Source of the DNA: Chloroflexi bacterium RBG_16_72_14
GTDB lineage: Bacteria > Chloroflexota > Limnocylindria > Limnocylindrales > CSP1-4
DNA length: 8,769 bases
NCBI GenBank assembly: GCA_001797035.1
Contig: MGOE01000071.1
Location: 113,993-122,761, forward strand
Direction: 5' to 3'
Both the position numbers and the translations under genes were made by a program. Shown here in pieces: positions 1 to 6,263 of this stretch (position 1 is its first letter; each line of letters begins with the position of its first letter). The notes beneath the pieces are model-generated. The model did not search any database. It was not told the DNA's origin and saw nothing but the letters and a program-made list of their open reading frames with translations.

Positions 1-1098
1 GGCGCGGCCACCGAGCCCCCGACGACCGGACCGTCCGCGTCCGCGTCGGCGTCGGCCGCACCGTCCGCGTCCGCCTCCGTCGCCCCCAGCGCCTCGGCGT
101 CCCCGTCGCCCGCCCTGCCGGCCGGCTGGACCGACCACGACCTCGCCGCGCAGGTCAAGGTCCGCCGCTTCGTCGGCAACCTGTCAGGCCCGCTCGGCCT
201 GTCGGACATCCTGGACAACGTGCTGGGCGCCGATGCGGACGACCCGGAGTTCACCAAGGTCGTCCAGGGCAACCAGCCGCTGGAGCCCACGACGGTCGAG
301 GCCGACGGCACCAAGGTGTTCGACCTGACCGTGGACGAGATCGACTGGCCGATCGATGCCCTGCTGCCGCCGGTCAGGGCCCTGGGCTACAACAAGATGT
401 GGCCGGGGCCGGTCATGCGGGTGACCGAGGGCGACAAGGTCCGGATGAACTTCACCAACAACCTCCCCGAGTCCACGGGCGTCCACTTCCACGGCCTCGA
501 GTTCGAGGACTTCCGCCAGGACGGCGTCCCGTTCGTCACCCAGCTGCCGTTCGTGCCCGGCGAGACGTTCAGCTACGAGTTCACGGCGACCCCCGCCGGC
601 TCGCACATGTACCACTCGCACCACAACGCCACCGACCAGGTCGGCCGCGGCCTGCTGGGCGCGTTCATCGTGGAACCCAGGGATCCGGCGGACACCTACG
701 CCGAGAAGTTCGGCGTGACCCAGGAGGTCGTGTTCATCCACAACGACGCGCTGGGCGGGTTCACGATCAACGGGCACGGCTTCCCGGCCACGACGCCGAT
801 CGTCGCCAAGCAGGGCGAGAAGGTCCTGATCCGGTACATGAACGAGGGCACGATGATGCACCCGTGGCACACCCACGGGTTCCGCATGAACGTCGTGGCC
901 CGTGACGGCGCGCCGCTCGGCAACGCCTCGTTCCGGTGCGACACGCTGGGCGTCAACCCGGGCGAGCGCTGGGACGCGATCGTGGACTGCGACCGCGTGG
1001 GCGTGTGGGCGTTCCACTGCCACATCCTCCCTCACGTCGAGGGCCTGGACGGCATGTTCGGCATGGTGACGGCGCTCGTCATCCTGCCGCCGGACTGA
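1..1098 (+). CDS. Two-domain multicopper oxidase (laccase-like), 5' end outside window
   Basis: The reading frame is open from base 1 to a TGA at 1096-1098, so the start and any signal peptide lie upstream; 365 residues are visible. Window residues 11-38 form an Ala/Ser/Pro-rich linker with imperfect PSASAS repeats, typical of an extracytoplasmic tether. Two cupredoxin domains follow (about 100-228 and 235-362). Copper-binding motifs are HFHG (H162, H164), HSH (H205, H207), HPWHTHG (H287, H290, H292) and HCHILPH (H339, C340, H341, H345). Domain 1 has no Cys in its HSH motif, so the type 1 copper site lies only in domain 2 and the trinuclear cluster between domains, the type B two-domain arrangement. 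The first Met after C340 is M352, 12 residues on; laccases usually have 10. Such enzymes oxidise phenols or metal ions with oxygen; the substrate here is unknown. A UspA gene follows 26 bp downstream. Confidence 0.92.
   Translation, partial: GAATEPPTTGPSASASASAAPSASASVAPSASASPSPALPAGWTDHDLAAQVKVRRFVGNLSGPLGLSDILDNVLGADADDPEFTKVVQGNQPLEPTTVEADGTKVFDLTVDEIDWPIDALLPPVRALGYNKMWPGPVMRVTEGDKVRMNFTNNLPESTGVHFHGLEFEDFRQDGVPFVTQLPFVPGETFSYEFTATPAGSHMYHSHHNATDQVGRGLLGAFIVEPRDPADTYAEKFGVTQEVVFIHNDALGGFTINGHGFPATTPIVAKQGEKVLIRYMNEGTMMHPWHTHGFRMNVVARDGAPLGNASFRCDTLGVNPGERWDAIVDCDRVGVWAFHCHILPHVEGLDGMFGMVTALVILPPD
31..114 (+). repeat. Low-complexity Ala/Ser/Pro linker coding repeat
   Basis: GC-rich degenerate repeats encode the PSASAS-type linker of the multicopper oxidase. 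The 12-mer CCGTCCGCGTCC occurs at 31-42 and again at 61-72. The protein repeat unit is roughly APSASASV/APSASASP. Linker length is likely to vary between strains through slippage (inference). Confidence 0.7.
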
Positions 1099-1124
1099 GC
1101 CACGGACGCGACGGATCGGACAGG

Positions 1125-1604
1125 ATGACCACCGTGGCGTTCGGAGCCGCACGACCCGCGCCCCCACCCAGGGTCCGGAAGCTGCTGCTGGCGACGGACC
1201 TGTCGGAGGCGTCCACGGCCGCCACGGAGGAGGCGTTCGAGCTGGCCGGCCGGCTTGGTGCCTCGCTGCTCATCGTGTCGGTGATCGACCCCGGGTCGCT
1301 GCGGCTGCCGGGCGGCCGCTACCACGCCCGGATGGACCAGGTGCGCGCACGCCGTGAGGCCCTGGCGCAGGCGCTGGTGGAACGGGGCCGCGAGGAGGGC
1401 GTTGCGGTGTCGTTCCTCGTCTGGGACGGCGACCCGGGCGACATGATCGTGTCCGCGGCGGAGGCCGAGCACGCCGACATGGTGATCGTGGGCAGCCACG
1501 GGCGCGGGGCCGTGGGCCGGCTGTTCCTCGGGTCCGTGTCCGAGCACGTGGTCCGCCACGCCCCGTGCCCGGTGCTGGTCGTCCGCCCGCACGAGGTCGC
1601 GTAG
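1125..1604 (+). CDS. UspA-family universal stress protein, ATP-binding type
   Basis: A 159-residue single-domain Usp protein. After a Pro-rich N-terminal extension (residues 1-17), the first strand RKLLLATDLSEAS carries the conserved Asp (D25). The C-terminal half contains GSHGRGAVGRLFLGS (residues 123-137), an exact G-2X-G-9X-G(S/T) ATP-binding signature, followed by the usual SVSEHVVRHAPCPVLVV ending. It is therefore expected to bind ATP and act as a cytoplasmic dimer in stress or energy sensing; that role is family knowledge, not seen in the sequence. ATG 1125 was chosen because the Usp fold begins right after it; further upstream the frame overlaps the oxidase gene. The ribosome-binding site is weak (GGA about 5 nt upstream). 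The 26-bp gap to the multicopper oxidase suggests co-transcription. Confidence 0.93.
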   Translation: MTTVAFGAARPAPPPRVRKLLLATDLSEASTAATEEAFELAGRLGASLLIVSVIDPGSLRLPGGRYHARMDQVRARREALAQALVERGREEGVAVSFLVWDGDPGDMIVSAAEAEHADMVIVGSHGRGAVGRLFLGSVSEHVVRHAPCPVLVVRPHEVA

Positions 1605-1845
1605 GCGCGCGCGAGCGAGCCGCTCCCTGGGCGCCAGCGGCACCCTGACGGGACCGTGGCGACGCGCCAACGACCATCGCGACTCGTCGTGGAGTCAGCG
1701 GCGGGGCCGACGGGCGGGGGTCGCGCCACCAACGTCGGGTTTCGCGCCGGCGCCACGCACGGCGATGGCCCGGGTGACCCCCTGGTGAGTCAGGCCAGCC
1801 ACAGGGAGGGCAGCGGCGCCGGGCGGGCAGCGGCGCCAGCCGGGC
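1605..1845. other. Convergent intergenic region, no gene seen
   Basis: This stretch separates the ends of the UspA gene (+) and CoA-transferase subunit B gene (-). An open frame from 1656 has no recognisable protein character and runs into the CoA-transferase gene on the opposite strand, so it was not called. Several GC-rich inverted repeats occur, but none is followed by a T-run, so no intrinsic terminator could be assigned firmly. Confidence 0.6.
1808..1837. repeat. Tandem 17-bp-period repeat with hairpin potential
   Basis: GGGCAGCGGCGCC occurs at 1808-1820 and 1825-1837. Each copy contains the self-complementary GGCGCC (1815-1820 and 1832-1837), and these two can pair to form a stem with an 11-nt loop. 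Lying in a convergent gap 8 bp from the stop codon of CoA-transferase subunit B, it could act as a bidirectional terminator, although there is no U-tract. That role is inference. Confidence 0.45.
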
Positions 1846-2622
1846 CTACTTCGTGTACACGCCCTCGGGGTCCAGCTCCTCGCGGACGAGGCGGAGCTCC
1901 ACGGCGGTCGGCGCCGGCGTGGTGGCCAGCGAGGGGCTGATCCTGGGCTCCCAGGCGATCGTCGCGCGCACCTCGTCCAGGGTCGCGCCCGGGTGCAGGA
2001 AGTCCAGCCGCATCTCGCCCGCCTCGTCGAAATGCCAGATGCCCAGGTCCGTGACCACGACCGACGGCCCGCGGCCGTTCCAGCCGCCCGCGCGCCGGAT
2101 CGCCTCGGCCTGCTCGGCGCCGCCGAGGTTGCCGGGCGAGGTCCGGAAGTCGATCCGCTCCACGAACGAGCGGGTCGACTGGCGCATGATCACGAACACG
2201 TTCCGGGCGTTGATCGCGATCTCGCACGCGCCGCCCGAGCCCGGCAGCCGCGTCTTCGGCGCCGCGTAGTCGCCGATCACCGTGGAGTTGAGGTTTCCGA
2301 ACCGGTCGATCTGGGCCGCACCCAGGAAGCCCACGTCGATCAGCCCGCGCTGGAGGTAGAACGCGAACAGCTCGAACATCGACACGACCGCGGTGGCGCC
2401 GGTCACGATCGTCGGGTCGCCGATCGACAGCGGCAGGCGCGCCGGCCGGGCGCCGAACACGCCGGCCTCGTAGACCAGCTCGAGGTCCGGGGCCACCGTG
2501 CGCTTGGCGAGGTTGACGGCGATGTTCGGCAGCCCCACGCCGACGAAGCAGACGTGCTGGCCCGCCAGCTCGCGGGCGGCGGCCACGATCATCATCTCGG
2601 ACTTGGAGAAGGGCTCGCTCAT
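1846..2622 (-). CDS. CoA-transferase subunit B (GctB/IpdB-like)
   Basis: A 258-residue beta subunit of the class I (glutaconate-type) CoA-transferase family. Visible family features are the VGVGLPNIAVNLAK nucleotide/CoA-binding stretch (27-40), VYEAGVFGARPARLPLSIGD (50-69) with E52 in the position of the family's catalytic glutamate, QIDRFGNLNSTVIG (104-117) and LPGSGGACE (126-134). Length matches the family (about 250-270). The paired subunit A gene lies upstream on the same strand. The enzyme would move CoA between an acyl-CoA and a carboxylate, or, if IpdAB-like, hydrolyse a ring-derived acyl-CoA; sequence alone does not decide. ATG 2622 was chosen because MSEPFSKSEMM is a typical N-terminus. 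A GTG at 2697 would add 25 residues of low-complexity, Pro/Gly-rich sequence. The ribosome-binding site is marginal (GGTGG). The start overlaps the stop of a small open frame as ATGA. Confidence 0.9.
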   Translation of the reverse strand: MSEPFSKSEMMIVAAARELAGQHVCFVGVGLPNIAVNLAKRTVAPDLELVYEAGVFGARPARLPLSIGDPTIVTGATAVVSMFELFAFYLQRGLIDVGFLGAAQIDRFGNLNSTVIGDYAAPKTRLPGSGGACEIAINARNVFVIMRQSTRSFVERIDFRTSPGNLGGAEQAEAIRRAGGWNGRGPSVVVTDLGIWHFDEAGEMRLDFLHPGATLDEVRATIAWEPRISPSLATTPAPTAVELRLVREELDPEGVYTK

Positions 2623-2911
2623 GGGGCCACCGCCCGGAGCACGACCGCGCGCGTCCCGGTCCGGACCGGCGAGGATGACGCCAGGTTCCACGGCCACCGT
2701 GTTCGTTTCATGTGCATCTGCAGGCCAACGACCGGCCTATGCACGCCCCGGGTTCCGCGCGGGCCGCTGGACGGCGTGATTGAACCGTCCCTTGCACAGG
2801 CGGGCCGCGCCAACCGCGACAAGCCGGCGTCTCCCGCGTGTTCAACGAGCCGAAGACCACGGAATGCACATGTGGGCGTCACGACTGCCGGCACGGCGCC
2901 GATCCTGTCGC
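2623..2911. other. 289-bp spacer between CoA-transferase subunit genes
   Basis: Subunit genes of this family usually abut or overlap. Here the gap is long and more AT-rich than the flanking genes. It holds a TGCATAG site (2737-2743, minus), a 9-bp inverted repeat (CATGTGCAT at 2709-2717 and ATGCACATG at 2864-2872) and the doubtful 98-codon frame. A separate promoter for subunit B is plausible but unproven. Confidence 0.5.
2737..2743 (-). promoter_or_regulatory. TGCATAG motif upstream of CoA-transferase B
   Basis: The minus-strand 7-mer TGCATAG, followed by G, lies about 115 bp upstream of the subunit B start. The same 7-mer occurs upstream of CoA-transferase A and of the aminotransferase, in the same orientation. 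This copy is not part of a good inverted repeat, so it is the weakest of the three. Confidence 0.3.
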
Positions 2912-3838
2912 TCATCGGTAGTCACCATAGTCGACGGAGCCGGACGGGGCGCTGCCGGGTCGCAGCGACGCGATCCGCTCCGTGCCCAGCTTGTCGACGT
3001 ACGCGGCCCGCCCGTCGAGGTCGTAGACCCACTCGCGCAGCCAGGCCTGCGTCTTCTCCTCGTCGCGGCTGATCGGGTCCCAGTCGAGGTAGAAGCGGTT
3101 GTCGCGGTCGTAGGCGCCCTGGACGTACGAGGGGTGGGCGCCGTAGGGCTGGACCACCACGGCGTCCACGATCAGGCCCGGGATCACGGTCCGGTTGGGG
3201 TCCGCGCGGATCACTGCCTCGTCCACCAGCTCCTCGACAACCACGATCGCCCGGTCCGCGGCGAAGGCCGCCTCCTTCTGGCAGCCGAGCAGACCCCAGA
3301 TCTGGGTGTTGCCGTTCGCGTCCGCGCGCTGCGCGTGGATGATCGTGACGTCCGGGTTGAGCGGAGGCACCGCGTACACCGTCTCGTCCGAGTACGGTGA
3401 GCGGATCGGGCGGATCAGCGGGTTCGCCTTCGGCAGGTCCGTCTCGAAGTAGCTGCGGAGCGGCATGAACGGAAGGTTGGCGGCGCCGGCGGTGTACCGG
3501 GCGACCATGCCGAAGTGGCTGTACTCCTCGATCTCGAGCGGCGTCCCGTCGCCGACCGCGGCGGGCTCGATCCGCCTTCGGATGGCGTTGAGCCCGCCGA
3601 CCCCCGGGTTGCCGAGCCAGCTGAAGATCAGCTTGCGGGCCACGCCGCCGGCGATCATCTGGTCGTAGATCAGGTCCGGCGTCATCCGGGCCAGCGTCAG
3701 GTCCCGCTTGCGCTGGCGGATGATCTCGTGGCCGGCCGCGAAGCCGATGAGATGGGTGAACCCCTCGATCGCGACCGTGTCGCCGTCCCGGACGAGGTCC
3801 GCGACGGCGTCGCGCATCGTGGCCACCTTGCCGGGCAT
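2912..3838 (-). CDS. CoA-transferase subunit A (GctA/IpdA-like)
   Basis: A 308-residue alpha subunit of the glutaconate-type class I CoA-transferase family. The N-terminal signature is AIEGFTHLIGFAAGHEIIR (23-41). It is followed by MTPDLIYDQMIAGG (52-65), the family motif EIEEYSHFGMVARYTAGA (102-119) with LPFMPLRS (122-129), and ADANGNTQIWG (172-182). Length fits the family (about 290-320). It would form a heteromer with the subunit B encoded downstream. ATG 3838 was preferred over an upstream start at 3865 because GGAG (3843-3846) lies 4 nt before it. Upstream, a 13-bp inverted repeat containing the shared TGCATAG motif sits 57-69 bp before the start. Possible substrates include glutarate, glutaconate, 3-oxoadipate or a steroid-derived acyl-CoA; nothing seen selects among them. 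Confidence 0.9.
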   Translation of the reverse strand: MPGKVATMRDAVADLVRDGDTVAIEGFTHLIGFAAGHEIIRQRKRDLTLARMTPDLIYDQMIAGGVARKLIFSWLGNPGVGGLNAIRRRIEPAAVGDGTPLEIEEYSHFGMVARYTAGAANLPFMPLRSYFETDLPKANPLIRPIRSPYSDETVYAVPPLNPDVTIIHAQRADANGNTQIWGLLGCQKEAAFAADRAIVVVEELVDEAVIRADPNRTVIPGLIVDAVVVQPYGAHPSYVQGAYDRDNRFYLDWDPISRDEEKTQAWLREWVYDLDGRAAYVDKLGTERIASLRPGSAPSGSVDYGDYR

Positions 3839-3894
3839 CCGTCTCCGTTCCCCGGGTCGCGGCACGAGCGCCGGGGACCCGCTGTATCGATCCT

Positions 3895-3907
3895 ATGCAG
3901 GCTGCAT
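3895..3907. promoter_or_regulatory. Candidate operator ATGCAGGCTGCAT upstream of CoA-transferase A
   Basis: A perfect inverted repeat (ATGCAG, one-base centre, CTGCAT) lies in the 154-bp divergent gap between CoA-transferase A (-) and the lipoprotein gene (+). On the minus strand it continues as CTGCATAGGAT, so it includes the TGCATAG motif found upstream of the aminotransferase and possibly a TAGGAT -10-like hexamer. A perfect palindrome in a divergent promoter region fits a repressor or activator site. No -35 sequence is convincing. Confidence 0.5.
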
Positions 3908-3992
3908 CAGCGATCCCAGTGTAGCCGTCACGGACCTCGCCGGACCCTCGTCCAACGGCGGCGATCAGCCGGATCGTCCCGGTGAGGGCTCG

Positions 3993-4540
3993 ATGGAACG
4001 GACTCGACGGCGGCTCGTCCTCGCGATCCTCGTCATCACGGGGTCGGGCTGCTCGGTGCTCCCCGTAGCCAGCCCGAGCACCGTCGTCGGCGCGGCCCTG
4101 GACGCGGTCGCCGACCACGACCTGGCCCGAGCGAACGCGCAGGTCTGTCCGGAGGCACGCGACGTCACCCGGCTGCCGTTCCCGATCACCGGGATCGTGC
4201 TGCCGCTCGGGTCGATCGCCGACCTGCCCATGGATCGGGCGCTCGAGGTCGTCACGATCGAGCTCGGCGACCTCCAGGCGACCGAATCGGTGGATGGCGA
4301 CCAGGCGCAGGTCCACGTCACGGGCGCGTTCGGGCTCCAGTTTTCGATCCCTCGGCCACCCGCGCCCTGCTCGTCGACCTGGCGCCGGATCACGCAGAGC
4401 TCGATGCGACCGGGACCGACCGGATCATGGCGGTCGTCGGCGCCGGCAGCTTCAAGGTCTCAGCAGACCTCGTCGTCCCGCTCGAGCGCCGGGACGGCGC
4501 GTGGCTGATCTGCCAGATGCAGATCCCGGGCGACCTCTAG
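3993..4540 (+). pseudogene. Lipoprotein gene with a one-base frameshift
   Basis: ATG 3993 follows GAGGG (3984-3988). The N-terminus has an Arg-rich n-region, a hydrophobic stretch (LVLAILVITGSG) and C20, a loose lipobox (no Leu at -3). The first frame reads convincingly to ...VTGAFGLQF and then turns into Ser/Arg/Pro-rich nonsense. A different frame gives the continuation FDPSATRALLVDLAPDHA and so on to DGAWLICQMQIPGDL and a TAG at 4538-4540. The switch lies at the TTTT run 4341-4344: one extra T would join both parts into a 182-residue protein. It resembles small secreted NTF2/DUF4878-like lipoproteins (VVGAALDAVADHDLARANAQVC), but only by general look. This may be a true pseudogene or a sequencing error. 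It is transcribed away from CoA-transferase A and ends 3 bp from the aminotransferase stop. Confidence 0.75.
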
Positions 4541-4543
4541 CAT

Positions 4544-5902
4544 CTAGCCGGCGGCGCCGAAGCCCTCGGTGATGAGGCCGGCCTCGCGCTCTGCCTCGAC
4601 CTCCTCGAGGTCCGCGCGGCGGTGGGCCGCCACGTGGGCAACGGAATCGGTGAAGATGCGGACCGCGGTGGCGGCCTCGGCCTGTGACACGACCAGCGGC
4701 GGCGACATGCGGACCACGTCCTCGCCGGCCTCAAGAACCAGCAGGCCACGCTCGAAGGCCTGCATCTGGACGGCATCGGCGGTGTCGGCGGAGTCGAACT
4801 GGATGCCGATCATCAGCCCCTTGCCGCGGACGTCCCTGACCAGGTTCGGGAAGCGCTCGACCAGCGGGCGGAGGCCCTCCTGGATCTCGCGGCCGCGGAT
4901 GCCCGCGTTGGCGATCAGGCCGTTCTCGAGCAGGCGGATCGTCGCCAGGAGCGCGGCCAGCGCGACCGGGTTGCCGCCGTAGGTGCTGCCGTGCGAGCCC
5001 GGGCCCCAGGTCATCAGCTCGGACCTGGCGATCATCGCGCCCACCGGCATGCCAGAGCCGATCCCCTTGGCCGCGAGCAGGATGTCCGGCTCCACGTCCC
5101 AGTGCTGGATCGCCCACATCTTGCCGGTGCGGCCCGCTCCCGACTGGACCTCGTCGGCGATGAGCAGGATCCCGTGGCGGTCGCACAGCTCGCGGAGGCG
5201 CGGCAGGAAGTCGTCCTCGGGGACGATGTAGCCGCCCTCGCCCTGGATCGGCTCCACGATGACGGCGGCGAACTCGTCGGCCGGCATCAGGCGCTTGAAG
5301 ATCCGCTGCTCGATCTCGTCCAGGCCCTCGTTGCCGAACGGGACGTGGTAGACGCCCGGCAGCACGGGGCCGAAACGGGCGTGGTACTTCGCCTTGGACG
5401 CGGTGAGGCTGACGGCGCCCATCGTCCGGCCGTGGAACGCGCCCAGGAACGCGATCACGTTCTGGCGGCGGGTGTGGTACCGGGCGAGCTTGAGCCCCGC
5501 CTCGACGGCCTCGGCGCCGGAGTTGCCGATGAACACCTTGGTCGGGCCCGTCATGGGCGCGATCCGGGCGAGCTCCGCCGCCGCCTGCGCGTAGATCGGC
5601 AGGTAGAAGTCGCTGGCGCTGAAGTGCTGGAGCTCCGCTGCCTGGCGCTGGATCGCCGCGACCACGTCGGGGTGGCTGTGCCCCGTGCTGTTGACCGCGA
5701 TGCCGGCGGTGAAGTCGAGGAACACGTTGCCGTCGATGTCCTCGATGGCGCAGCCGAGGCCACGCACGGGCACGATCGGGTAGGCGCGCGGGAGGCTGGG
5801 ACTCGTCCAGGCGTGGTCGAACTCGACGTGCGCGCGGGCCTTCGGGCCGGGGATCGCGGTCACGATGTCCGGGATGGGACGCGCCTGGAGCGGGGTCGTC
5901 AC
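4544..5902 (-). CDS. Class III PLP-dependent aminotransferase (GabT / ornithine aminotransferase-like)
   Basis: A 452-residue fold-type I aminotransferase. Visible features are IPGPKAR (17-23), the DGNVFLDFTAGIAVNSTGHSH stretch (57-77), phosphate-binding NSGAEAVEAGLK (127-138), AFHGRTMGA (155-163), EPIQGEGGY (218-226), ADEVQSGAGRTG (249-260) with D250 to the PLP ring nitrogen, the Schiff-base lysine K279 in LLAAKGIGSGMPVGA, and GSTYGGNP (305-312). It would transfer a terminal amino group from an omega-amino acid to 2-oxoglutarate. The IPGPKAR and IAVNSTGHSHPDV style resembles the archaeal broad-specificity group, which includes ornithine aminotransferases and amino acid racemases, so substrate is open. 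Start GTG 5902 is chosen because GAGGAGG (5907-5913) lies 4 nt upstream; the frame stays open upstream through a repeat but has no domain there. No class III core residue is missing. Confidence 0.92.
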   Translation of the reverse strand: MTTPLQARPIPDIVTAIPGPKARAHVEFDHAWTSPSLPRAYPIVPVRGLGCAIEDIDGNVFLDFTAGIAVNSTGHSHPDVVAAIQRQAAELQHFSASDFYLPIYAQAAAELARIAPMTGPTKVFIGNSGAEAVEAGLKLARYHTRRQNVIAFLGAFHGRTMGAVSLTASKAKYHARFGPVLPGVYHVPFGNEGLDEIEQRIFKRLMPADEFAAVIVEPIQGEGGYIVPEDDFLPRLRELCDRHGILLIADEVQSGAGRTGKMWAIQHWDVEPDILLAAKGIGSGMPVGAMIARSELMTWGPGSHGSTYGGNPVALAALLATIRLLENGLIANAGIRGREIQEGLRPLVERFPNLVRDVRGKGLMIGIQFDSADTADAVQMQAFERGLLVLEAGEDVVRMSPPLVVSQAEAATAVRIFTDSVAHVAAHRRADLEEVEAEREAGLITEGFGAAG

Positions 5903-5906
5903 GGGG

Positions 5907-5913
5907 CCTCCTC
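5907..5913 (-). promoter_or_regulatory. Ribosome-binding site deciding the GTG start of the aminotransferase
   Basis: The minus strand reads GAGGAGG, then four bases, then GTG at 5902. This is the strongest Shine-Dalgarno sequence in the window and fixes a GTG start. Farther upstream the frame remains open for 69 more codons, but these translate repeat and promoter DNA. Confidence 0.8.
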
Positions 5914-5937
5914 GGGGTTCAGCCTGGCTCGCCTGAC

Positions 5938-5952
5938 GCATAGAAGCTATGC
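5938..5952. promoter_or_regulatory. Candidate operator GCATAG-AAG-CTATGC upstream of the aminotransferase
   Basis: A perfect 6-bp inverted repeat with a 3-base centre lies 36-50 bp upstream of the GTG start, within the most AT-rich patch of the area. On the minus strand it reads CTGCATAGCTTCTATGC, sharing CTGCATAG with the site upstream of CoA-transferase A. It may be a regulator site or overlap the -10 region (TAGCTT); neither is proven. Confidence 0.5.
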
Positions 5953-6060
5953 AGAGTGAATACGAGAATAGCAGAGCGCATCGGGCGCGCGAGGGGTCGA
6001 AGGTCCCGGCGATGGCCCGCTGGGACGGAGGAGCCCCTCGCTCGGTCCCGGCTTCCGGTT

Positions 6061-6222
6061 GTTGCGCAGGATCGGTCAAATCGCTCCAGCCGGGGCGGCA
6101 AGACCCCATGACGACCCGATCTGGCGCCGATCTGGCGGCTTATGGCGGATCTCACGCATCGATTCGCGCGACATCGACCCCGGACGGGCGGCGATGGAGC
6201 GATTTGACCGATTTCACGCAAC
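6061..6222. repeat. Palindromic repeat element, unit 1
   Basis: A 162-bp element with 28-bp ends in inverted orientation: 6061-6088 reverse-complemented matches 6195-6222 at 24 of 28 positions, including 18 consecutive bases (TGGAGCGATTTGACCGAT). The middle includes an 11-bp tandem duplication. The element is matched by a diverged direct copy at 6749-6898. No clear target-site duplication was seen. It could be a non-autonomous transposon-like (MITE or REP-type) element or a structured RNA; no transposase is nearby. Confidence 0.75.
6116..6137. repeat. 11-bp perfect tandem duplication within repeat unit 1
   Basis: CCGATCTGGCG is repeated head to tail at 6116-6126 and 6127-6137. The corresponding stretch of repeat unit 2 is about 10 bp shorter, which fits a duplication specific to unit 1. 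Confidence 0.8.
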
Positions 6223-6263
6223 ACTCCGCGGGTCGTGCGTCGCGGGGCTGTGCCGGCGACCCA

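Larger units (their letters stand above)
2619..2915 (-). other. Doubtful 98-codon ORF exactly filling the A-B spacer
   Basis: This frame begins with an ATG overlapping the TGA of CoA-transferase subunit A (2912-2915) and ends with a TGA overlapping the ATG of subunit B (2619-2622), an ATGA overlap on each side as in translationally coupled operons. The protein (starting MSDRIGAVPAVV) matches no family I know and looks unstructured, rich in Arg, Pro and Gly. By hand count about 22 of 98 codons end in A or T, against about 1 of the first 50 codons of subunit A, so codon use argues against coding. It may be a chance frame in a regulatory spacer. It is listed because the double overlap is neat. 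Confidence 0.2.
5903..6263. other. Intergenic region with promoter area and repeat, no gene seen
   Basis: This 361-bp stretch holds the aminotransferase ribosome-binding site, the inverted repeat 5938-5952, a short AT-rich area (5941-5975, with GCAGAG at 5951-5956 and 5971-5976 and GAATA twice between) and palindromic repeat unit 1 (6061-6222). Long frames crossing it are translations of the repeat. Confidence 0.6.

Noticed and set aside
184..1167. 327-codon minus-strand frame opposite the multicopper oxidase
   Set aside because: Its Val/Arg/His/Asp-rich content is the typical antisense shadow of a high-GC gene; the plus frame has all copper motifs.
1656..1940. 94-codon plus-strand frame after UspA
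   Set aside because: Pro/Arg/Gly-rich with no domain, overlaps the 3' end of CoA-transferase B on the other strand; a GC-rich shadow frame.
2709..2872. 9-bp inverted repeat CATGTGCAT / ATGCACATG in the CoA-transferase spacer as a stem
   Set aside because: Arms are about 146 bp apart and do not extend; likely chance.
2922..4316. 464-codon minus-strand frame over CoA-transferase A and the divergent gap
   Set aside because: Arg/Pro/Asp-rich out-of-frame shadow; the true subunit A frame has clear family motifs.
4335..4350. Programmed -1 ribosomal frameshift in lipoprotein gene 1
   Set aside because: The run G TTT TCG does not allow good re-pairing in the -1 frame, and no downstream structure stands out; a one-base loss is simpler.
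5919..6224. 101-codon minus-strand frame resembling the N-terminus of another frame at 6780-6898
   Set aside because: The similarity is explained by the DNA repeat units; no start signal or protein family supports a gene.
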